Assembly: GCA_905373605.1 (NCBI GenBank)
Contig: CAJPTO010000165.1
Location: 1 to 7,179 of the forward strand
DNA length: 7,179 bases
Direction of reading: 5' to 3'
Origin: an uncultured Prevotella sp.
GTDB lineage: Bacteria; Bacteroidota; Bacteroidia; Bacteroidales; Bacteroidaceae
The position numbers were made by a program, and so were the translations under genes. The notes beneath the pieces are model-generated. The model searched no databases. It saw nothing but the letters and a program-made list of their open reading frames with translations, and was not told the DNA's origin. Shown here in pieces: positions 1 to 4,182 of the stretch. Numbering within the stretch: the first letter of the stretch is position 1; each line of letters begins with the position of its first letter.

Positions 1-5
1 GTGTA

Positions 6-13
6 ACCTCCTT
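6..13 (-). promoter_or_regulatory. Strong Shine-Dalgarno for a gene starting just outside the left edge
   Basis: On the minus strand the bases read AAGGAGGT, a full complement to the 3' end of 16S rRNA, placed right after the stop codon (15-17) of the membrane-protein gene. Only five bases (TACAC) remain before the window edge, so with normal 5-9 nt spacing the start codon lies just beyond position 1. This implies a further gene of the same operon. In Bacteroidales, ExbB genes are often followed by one or two exbD genes, so exbD is the likeliest guess, but it cannot be seen. Such a perfect site is noteworthy because Bacteroidota genes seldom carry one. Confidence 0.7.
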
Positions 14-14
14 T

Positions 15-518
15 TTATCTTTTACGGTAATAACGGGTGAAACCGAAAATAACAGCGGCGAAAGCCACAATGAGCAAGATGCCGATGGTGTAGATGAACA
101 TGTCGGAGAGTTTCAGCAGAAGCTTGTTCTCGAACAATGCGCCATTGACAACAAGGCTTGCCGACGACCCGAGGAGCAAAGCGAGCAGCAGAACAACGGC
201 AGTTCCTGCGAATACGCTATATGAAATGGCGCGTGCAGGCACGTTGTTTATGCGGCTTTCGCCTTTTCCCGATGCTCGTAAGCCTTTCACCGCGCTCCAA
301 ATGGCACAGGCCAAGGCCAACAAGAACAGCACATACATAGTGTAGATAACCACGCCCGTAAATATGGGCGCATTGAGTTCGGGGTTGAAGATGTAAGGCA
401 TGTCGTAGCCCACTGTGAAAAACAACCCGAAAACCACCACGCACAAGCCCACCAACACGTAGAACACGCGTTGCGAAAGCCGCTCGGCAGGGATGTTATG
501 TAGGTTTATCTTTCTCAT
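15..518 (-). CDS. Small four-helix inner-membrane protein in the ExbB operon, function unknown
   Basis: This 167-residue protein has no domain that I recognise with confidence. Four hydrophobic stretches are clear, at about residues 18-38, 52-78, 97-118 and 140-162. A basic N-terminus (MRKINLHNIPAERLSQR) and a basic C-terminal tail (TRYYRKR) suggest that both ends are cytoplasmic. A charged loop lies between helices 2 and 3 (KGLRASGKGESR). The start is fixed by an ATGA overlap: its ATG (516-518) shares bases with the TGA (515-517) of the ExbB gene, so the two are translationally coupled. A perfect Shine-Dalgarno follows its stop. Small unnamed membrane proteins between ExbB and ExbD genes are familiar in Bacteroidales, and by inference this one is an accessory part of the ExbB-ExbD-TonB energising complex. 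No catalytic residues are evident. Confidence 0.85.
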   Translation of the reverse strand: MRKINLHNIPAERLSQRVFYVLVGLCVVVFGLFFTVGYDMPYIFNPELNAPIFTGVVIYTMYVLFLLALACAIWSAVKGLRASGKGESRINNVPARAISYSVFAGTAVVLLLALLLGSSASLVVNGALFENKLLLKLSDMFIYTIGILLIVAFAAVIFGFTRYYRKR

Positions 519-1372
519 TTAGACAGCTTGTGTTTCATGATGGAGTCGAGCAAGGTGATGGACGACTCTTCCATCTGTGCCACCAAATGCTCTATTTTAG
601 AGAGGATGTAATTGTAGAACACCTGCAGCACCAGTGCGACAATGATGCCGAAGATGGTGGTGATGAGGGCCACTTTCATGCCTGCCGCCACCACGGGTGC
701 GCTGATGTCGCCAGCCTGTTCTATTTGGTCGAAAGCCATTACCATGCCGATAACAGTGCCCAAGAAGCCCAGCGAAGGAGCCATGACGATGAAAAGGGTT
801 ATCCAGGAGCAGCCTTTTTCGAGGTTGGCCGACTGCACCGTGCCGTAAGACACGATGGAACGTTCGATGTTGTCTATCGTTTCGCCGATGCGCGCCAAGC
901 CTTGGTAGCAGATGGATGCCACTGGTCCGCGTGTGTTTCGGCATTGTTCCTTTGCCGCTTCGATGTCGCCATCACTGATTTTCGCGTCCAGGTCGGCCAT
1001 GAACCGCTTGGCGTTTATCTCAGAAAGGCTCAAGTAGATGATACGCTCGATGCAAAATGCCAGGCCCAGCACTAATGCCAAGGCCACAAGCGACATGAAG
1101 CCGGCGTTGCCTTCGATGAATTTCACTTTTAGCGATTGGTGCAATCCCACGTTTTCTTCCGTGTCGGGCAAGCCTAAGTCGGCATTGGCCAGCTGTGCGG
1201 CCAGCGTGTCGGGCATTGCTGTTGCAGTGTCTTTGGCCTGTGTTTGCGTACTGTCGGTGTTTTTAGCCGAGGGTGGGGTGGGGTTTTGGTTGTTGGCTTG
1301 TGCTTTGAGTTCACCCACAGCGGCGAAAAGCAGCATGCCCACGATTAAAATTTGGCTTAGCTTGTGTTTCAT
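515..1372 (-). CDS. exbB: MotA/TolQ/ExbB family proton-channel protein (ExbB-type)
   Basis: This 285-residue inner-membrane protein is the ExbB/TolQ-like channel component that uses the proton motive force to drive TonB-dependent outer-membrane transport or a related process. A signal-like hydrophobic N-terminus (residues 5-20, then AVGELKAQA) precedes a Q/T/P-rich periplasmic stretch (about 26-70). The core has three hydrophobic segments at about 92-114, 190-213 and 235-257. The second contains the family signature APSLGFLGTVIGMVMAF (residues 198-214), and a cytoplasmic domain lies between segments 1 and 2. The reading frame stays open upstream to a TTG at 1445-1447, but that codon lies inside a -7 promoter element and the extra residues do not look like family sequence, so the ATG at 1370-1372 is preferred. 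The 3' end overlaps the next gene by 4 nt. The symbol is used in the family sense; TolQ-like function is not excluded. Confidence 0.9.
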   Translation of the reverse strand: MKHKLSQILIVGMLLFAAVGELKAQANNQNPTPPSAKNTDSTQTQAKDTATAMPDTLAAQLANADLGLPDTEENVGLHQSLKVKFIEGNAGFMSLVALALVLGLAFCIERIIYLSLSEINAKRFMADLDAKISDGDIEAAKEQCRNTRGPVASICYQGLARIGETIDNIERSIVSYGTVQSANLEKGCSWITLFIVMAPSLGFLGTVIGMVMAFDQIEQAGDISAPVVAAGMKVALITTIFGIIVALVLQVFYNYILSKIEHLVAQMEESSITLLDSIMKHKLSK

Positions 1373-1444
1373 TGATGTAATCGTTGTCGGCACACAATGG
1401 CAGTGGGCCGTTTGTCTTCTCTTTGTATGGTTTAAAAACATTTG

Positions 1445-1452
1445 CAAATGTA
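1445..1452 (-). promoter_or_regulatory. Candidate -7 promoter element of the exbB gene
   Basis: The minus strand reads TACATTTG, matching the Bacteroidota -7 consensus TAnnTTTG. Transcription would begin near 1438-1440 and give a leader of roughly 65 nt to the ATG at 1372. No TTTG is seen 19-21 nt upstream, so the -33 element is weak or absent. The match is short and rests on pattern only. Confidence 0.45.
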
Positions 1453-1543
1453 GTGATTTCAGTGCAATTATCTTGTGTTTCGACTTGTGTTTGGGCTGAT
1501 TTTAGCAAGTATTAAACATTTGCTTTCGTTGTGATGTGCTTTG

Positions 1544-1611
1544 GCATATGCATTGGATGCACTGTGCAACACGTGGCAAACGGCTCAACTTGGCAAGTGT
1601 TAGGGTGTTGC
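1544..1611. repeat. Cluster of overlapping short palindromes between the lipoprotein and exbB genes
   Basis: Successive dyads crowd this stretch: GCATATGC (1544-1551), TGCATTGGATGCA (1549-1561), TGCACTGTGCA (1558-1568) and CACGTG (1570-1575). GCAACAC (1566-1572) can also pair with GTGTTGC (1605-1611), which lies within the last codons of the lipoprotein gene. The first three overlap, so they are alternative rather than simultaneous folds. No T-run follows on the minus strand, so this is not a standard intrinsic terminator. It may stabilise the 3' end of the lipoprotein transcript or bind a protein. The rest of the 1373-1599 gap shows only the candidate exbB promoter. Confidence 0.4.
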
Positions 1612-2082
1612 TTTCTGTGCCTTGCCTTGCTGTTTCTTGTCCATTCGTGGCAGTGACCCTAAACTCACCTTCCATGTTTCGCCCTGTTTCACCAGTTGCA
1701 AGTGGAATGTGCCTTTGTCCTGAGGGTGTCCGGGCTTGCCAATGGAGTCGAGTACATAGAAGTTTTCCACGCTCAGTGCCACTTCGGCAGCAACGCCTTG
1801 GGCCGAGCCTTTGGTTATTTCGTAGGCGTAGGCAAAGTTGTCGGGCATCTTTCTTATTTGTTCCAAGTCTTCGGGTTGCACTTGGCTGGCTGCAAATTGC
1901 AGCCATTTCTTCGACTCGGCCGTGCAGAATTTTGCGGCTTTGTCGAGCTGCCAATTGAAGTAATGGCATGCGAACGAGTCTACACAGCCGTTGAATTGCG
2001 GCGAAAAAGCAGCCTTGTGCACATCGCAACCAACGAGCAATGCGGGGAGGAACAATGCGCAGATGGCGAGGATTTTTTTCAT
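1600..2082 (-). CDS. Small outer-membrane-type lipoprotein, NTF2-like (DUF4878-like) fold suspected
   Basis: This 160-residue protein has a lipoprotein signal: basic MKK, a hydrophobic core, and the lipobox LVGC with the lipidated cysteine at residue 19. The mature part has an N-terminal helical region containing FNWQLDKAAKFCTAESKKW (about 42-60) and a C-terminal strand-like end FHLQLVKQGETWKVSL (about 126-141). That arrangement resembles the small NTF2-like lipoproteins (DUF4878 and relatives) that abound in Bacteroidales; the assignment is from memory of the pattern and is uncertain. The tail after residue 142 is K/Q-rich. There is no catalytic signature, and the usual inference for the group is ligand binding or envelope housekeeping. 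It lies upstream of exbB on the same strand but 227 bp away, so it is probably a separate transcript, divergent from the MBL-fold gene. Confidence 0.85.
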   Translation of the reverse strand: MKKILAICALFLPALLVGCDVHKAAFSPQFNGCVDSFACHYFNWQLDKAAKFCTAESKKWLQFAASQVQPEDLEQIRKMPDNFAYAYEITKGSAQGVAAEVALSVENFYVLDSIGKPGHPQDKGTFHLQLVKQGETWKVSLGSLPRMDKKQQGKAQKATP

Positions 2083-2104
2083 GTGACAGTCAATTTAGAA
2101 AAGA

Positions 2105-2112
2105 CAAAGGTA
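2105..2112 (-). promoter_or_regulatory. Candidate -7 promoter element of the lipoprotein gene
   Basis: The minus strand reads TACCTTTG, a match to TAnnTTTG, ending 22 bp upstream of the lipoprotein ATG (2080-2082). It predicts a short leader of about 16-18 nt. No TTTG stands at the expected -33 distance. It lies back to back with the plus-strand promoter of the hydrolase gene, so the two polymerase sites overlap or abut. Confidence 0.5.
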
Positions 2113-2120
2113 GGAAAAAC

Positions 2121-2152
2121 TTTGGTTATATCGTGCTTTTTCCTTAATTTTG
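2121..2152 (+). promoter_or_regulatory. Bacteroidota-type promoter of the MBL-fold hydrolase gene
   Basis: A TTTG at 2121-2124 (the -33 element) and TAATTTTG at 2145-2152 (the -7 element, TAnnTTTG) are separated by 20 bp, within the spacing known for the Bacteroidota primary sigma factor. Transcription would begin near 2157-2159, leaving a leader of about 15 nt before the ATG at 2173. Both elements with correct spacing make this the best-supported promoter in the window. It also supports the chosen start codon over longer readings of the frame. Confidence 0.65.
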
Positions 2153-2172
2153 TGGAAAACTTTAAAAGCAGG

Positions 2173-2976
2173 ATGTTGAACTTCATTTCGATGGGCAGCG
2201 GTAGCAGCGGCAATTGTTACTACTTATATACTGAAACAGAGGGGCTTCTTATAGATGCAGGCGTAGGTATTCGCACCTTAAAGAAGTATTTTCGCGATTA
2301 CGGCCTATCGCTTTCACATATACAAAACGTTATTATCACACACGATCATGCCGACCATGTGAAGTCTGTTGGCAGCCTTAGCCGCGACTATGGGTTGCCC
2401 ATCTATGCCACGCACCGTGTGCATGTGGGCATCGAGAAGAATTATTGCGTGCGTTGCAAAGTTAGTCCCGAGCGATTGAAGTTGGTTGAGAAAGGCGTTA
2501 CCTTTCGTTTAGGGAGCTTTACCATCACGCCTTTCAGCGTTCCGCACGACAGTCTGGACAATGTGGGCTACGAGGTGCGGTATGGCGATGTTACGTTTTG
2601 CTTGCTTACCGATGTTGGAGAGGTGACAGACGAGATGAAACCTTTTATCAATGCCGCCAACTACTTGGTTATCGAGGCCAACCACGATGTGGAAATGCTC
2701 TCGGGCGGCACTTATCCACGTTATCTTAAGGAGCGGATTTTGGGCAAGGCGGGCCACCTTAGCAACATTGATTGTGCCGAAGCGTTGGCCCATAACGCCT
2801 CGGACAAGCTTCGACATGTGTGGCTCTGCCACCTTAGCGAGGAAAACAACCACCCCGAACTGGCTAAGAAAACTGTGGAACAAACCTTGCGTAGCTACGG
2901 CATTGTGGCTGGTAAGGACTTTGAATTGGAGGTGTTGAAGCGGAAAAGTCCAACGGGTGTTTATGAATTGAAGTGA
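2173..2976 (+). CDS. MBL-fold metallo-hydrolase, YycJ/WalJ family
   Basis: This 267-residue cytoplasmic protein carries the metallo-beta-lactamase HxHxDH motif as THDHADH (H57, H59, D61, H62). Further likely metal ligands are D147 (LLTDVG), H195 (AGHLS) and H220 (LCHLS), with H125 in SVPHD and H171 in EANHD also conserved-looking. The N-terminal signature FISMGSGSSGNCYYL (residues 4-18) is typical of the YycJ/WalJ branch. Length fits the family. In Firmicutes yycJ/walJ sits beside the WalRK two-component genes, and homologues have been reported to act as DNA exonucleases; here it stands alone, so a nucleic-acid or phosphodiester substrate is only inferred from family. The frame is open back to 1696, but that part is antisense to the lipoprotein gene; the ATG at 2173 is supported by the promoter just upstream and by the family N-terminus. 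It is convergent with the ankyrin gene. Confidence 0.93.
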   Translation: MLNFISMGSGSSGNCYYLYTETEGLLIDAGVGIRTLKKYFRDYGLSLSHIQNVIITHDHADHVKSVGSLSRDYGLPIYATHRVHVGIEKNYCVRCKVSPERLKLVEKGVTFRLGSFTITPFSVPHDSLDNVGYEVRYGDVTFCLLTDVGEVTDEMKPFINAANYLVIEANHDVEMLSGGTYPRYLKERILGKAGHLSNIDCAEALAHNASDKLRHVWLCHLSEENNHPELAKKTVEQTLRSYGIVAGKDFELEVLKRKSPTGVYELK

Positions 2977-2984
2977 AAATGAAC

Positions 2985-3016
2985 CAAACATGTCGTGTTT
3001 GCTTCTTATTTCTTAG
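2985..3016 (+). terminator. Weak candidate terminator after the MBL-fold gene
   Basis: Nine bases after the TGA, CAAACA (2985-2990) pairs with TGTTTG (2996-3001) across a 5-nt loop and is followed by a T-rich run interrupted by C, A and G (3002-3016). The stem is AT-rich and short, so it is at best a weak intrinsic terminator. No better candidate is seen before the repeats begin. Confidence 0.35.
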
Positions 3017-3026
3017 GTTTGTTTAT

Positions 3027-3142
3027 AAGCTGACATGTTAACGATTTGACAAGTTAACAAGGCGAGAAGTTAACGAGTTGATAAGTTAACGAGTTAACAA
3101 GTTGACAAGTTGACAAGTTAACGAGTTAACAAGTTAATAAGG
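3027..3142. repeat. Tandem array of an 8-bp unit, RAGTTRAC, about 14 units in phase
   Basis: From 3027 to 3138 the sequence divides without slippage into fourteen 8-bp units. Units 6-14 (3067-3138) follow RAGTTRAY closely (AAGTTAAC, GAGTTGAT, AAGTTAAC, GAGTTAAC, AAGTTGAC and so on). Units 1-5 are more diverged (AAGCTGAC, ATGTTAAC, GATTTGAC, AAGTTAAC, AAGGCGAG) but keep the same phase. The array ends in AAGG (3139-3142). Most units contain GTTAAC, which is its own reverse complement, or the near-palindrome GTTGAC. The unit length is not a multiple of three and no gene covers it. It lies between convergent genes, so it is not an upstream promoter of either neighbour. Confidence 0.95.
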
Positions 3143-3163
3143 CATTTGCTTTAATCAATACAT

Positions 3164-3276
3164 ATGTTTATAAGTTGACAAGTTAACAAGGTATTTGGCT
3201 TAATGAAAACGTTTCTTTATAAGTTTACAAGTTAACGAGTTGGCAAGTTAGCAAGGTGTTTGGCTTAATGAAACTG
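3164..3276. repeat. Two further blocks of the same 8-bp unit with a recurring 15-mer spacer
   Basis: After the main array the pattern TTTATAAG, 8-bp units, AAGG, 15-mer repeats. Block 2 has AAGTTGAC and AAGTTAAC (3172-3187); block 3 has AAGTTTAC, AAGTTAAC, GAGTTGGC and AAGTTAGC (3221-3252). Each closes with AAGG followed a few bases later by TTTGGCTTAATGAAA (3194-3208 and 3259-3273). A decayed form (TTTGCTTTAATCAA, 3145-3158) follows the main array. The first units of blocks 2 and 3 are 49 bp apart. This is a higher-order duplication of array plus spacer. Confidence 0.9.
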
Positions 3277-3406
3277 TTCTTTTCTCGTTCATCGAAAAGT
3301 GCGTTTTGCCTTTCCACTTCGCTAAAAGCTCCGTGCCGGCGATTTCTCAATTCTCACCATGACAATGTTCAAACAAGTTTTACATTGCTTATTTGGCTTA
3401 ACGAAA
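3253..3406. repeat. Dispersed repeat copy A (about 121-bp core, 3277-3397)
   Basis: The core at 3277-3397 recurs at 7060-7179 in the same orientation. By eye the two differ by about eight substitutions and one single-base indel, near 93% identity. The core is bracketed by two copies of the 15-mer TTTGGCTTAAYGAAA (3259-3273 and 3392-3406). Near its right end is an imperfect hairpin (3363-3387: CAATG pairing with CATTG, with internal mismatch). No convincing open frame runs through it and the indel would shift any frame between the copies, so it is read as non-coding. The remainder of the gap to the ankyrin stop (3407-3426) is AT-rich with no clear terminator. Confidence 0.9.
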
Positions 3407-3426
3407 ACATTGTTTTATCATTTTTT

Positions 3427-4146
3427 TCACCCGTTTTTTGAGGGTGGCAATGTGTGTCTTGCTGTCCTTTTTTGCAGCATTCTTATTATGGGGACATTCT
3501 TTTTCTGTCGTGCATAAAATAATGGAGAGTGCCCCGACTCATCTTTCACCTCCCTTTGTGCGCCATGTTTCAAGAGCAGCAGCACCATATCCTTGTTCCC
3601 TTTCATTACGGCAGCTATTAAAGGTATCTCAATATAGTCGCCGCCGAGATTTCCAATGCCATTCGCTTTGGCTCCATTCTTTAGTAGCAGTGAGGCTATC
3701 GCAACGTTATTCACGTTGCAACTAGCCACCAAAGGGCAAAGTCCATTTTCGTTATAAGGTTTGTTTGGGTCTGCACCTAAGGAGAGTAGCTGTTTCGTTA
3801 AGCTGTAATCTTCGTTGTTTATAGCCATATAAAGTGCATCATAGACGAAGATTTCGTCGGAATAGGCATAGTCTATGTTCGCCTTCAGGCTTATAAGCTT
3901 CTGTACGGCAGCTTTGTTCTTGTATAAGCATGCGTAACCTAATAGCGAATATGCGTGGTAAGTATCTAAGGGAATTAAGGAGTCTATGTCGCTTATGTGC
4001 TTAATGTTGGTGGCTAATTCAGCCAGGTTGTTGGCTCTTATGGCGTTTATTGCCACGAGATAATAGTCTTTACGTACACCCTTTTGAGCATGTACCGAAC
4101 CCGATATGCACAACAGGAGGAGAGAAACGATGAGGACCCTTTTCAT
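3427..4146 (-). CDS. Secreted ankyrin-repeat protein
   Basis: This 239-residue protein begins with a clear Sec signal peptide (MKR, a leucine-rich core, and a probable cleavage after SVHA at residue 20). The rest is built of helical ankyrin-type repeats, of which about five can be traced: residues 64-95 (SLLGYACLYKNKAAVQKLI), 102-130 (ALYMAINNEDYSLTKQLLSL, then GADPN), 134-163 (CPLVASCNVNNVAIASLLL, then NGAKAN), 172-199 (PLIAAVMKGNKDMVLLLLKH, then GAQ) and 205-226 (GHSPLFYARQ). Repeats 2 and 4 fit the consensus best. A short basic tail follows. There is no lipobox and no membrane anchor, so it is probably periplasmic. Ankyrin repeats mediate protein binding; the partner is unknown. It begins 36 bp after metH with no promoter visible in the gap, so it is probably co-transcribed with metH, though no functional tie is known. 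Confidence 0.88.
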   Translation of the reverse strand: MKRVLIVSLLLLCISGSVHAQKGVRKDYYLVAINAIRANNLAELATNIKHISDIDSLIPLDTYHAYSLLGYACLYKNKAAVQKLISLKANIDYAYSDEIFVYDALYMAINNEDYSLTKQLLSLGADPNKPYNENGLCPLVASCNVNNVAIASLLLKNGAKANGIGNLGGDYIEIPLIAAVMKGNKDMVLLLLKHGAQREVKDESGHSPLFYARQKKNVPIIRMLQKRTARHTLPPSKNG

Positions 4147-4182
4147 TTGTTATCCGTGTTGTTCTTATATACATGTTGCAAT

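Noticed and set aside
1373..1447. Longer N-terminus for the ExbB protein from a TTG at 1447 or the ATG at 1441
   Set aside because: The added residues are not family-like, the region holds a -7 element, and the ATG at 1372 gives a proper hydrophobic signal-like start.
1696..2172. Open frame continuing upstream of the MBL-fold gene, giving a 426-residue protein
   Set aside because: This part is antisense to the lipoprotein gene, which has a good lipobox, and the family N-terminus begins at the ATG at 2173 just after a well-formed promoter.
3027..3252. CRISPR array
   Set aside because: The units are 8 bp and directly abutting, with no unique spacers and no cas genes.
3256..3441. Plus-strand 61-residue frame across repeat copy A
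   Set aside because: It lies wholly in the non-coding repeat and the end of the ankyrin gene, and has no family-like sequence or start signal.
3428..3446. CACCC/GGGTG hairpin at the end of the ankyrin gene as a terminator
   Set aside because: The T-run lies upstream of the hairpin on the plus strand and would be an A-run after it on the minus strand, so it fits neither direction.
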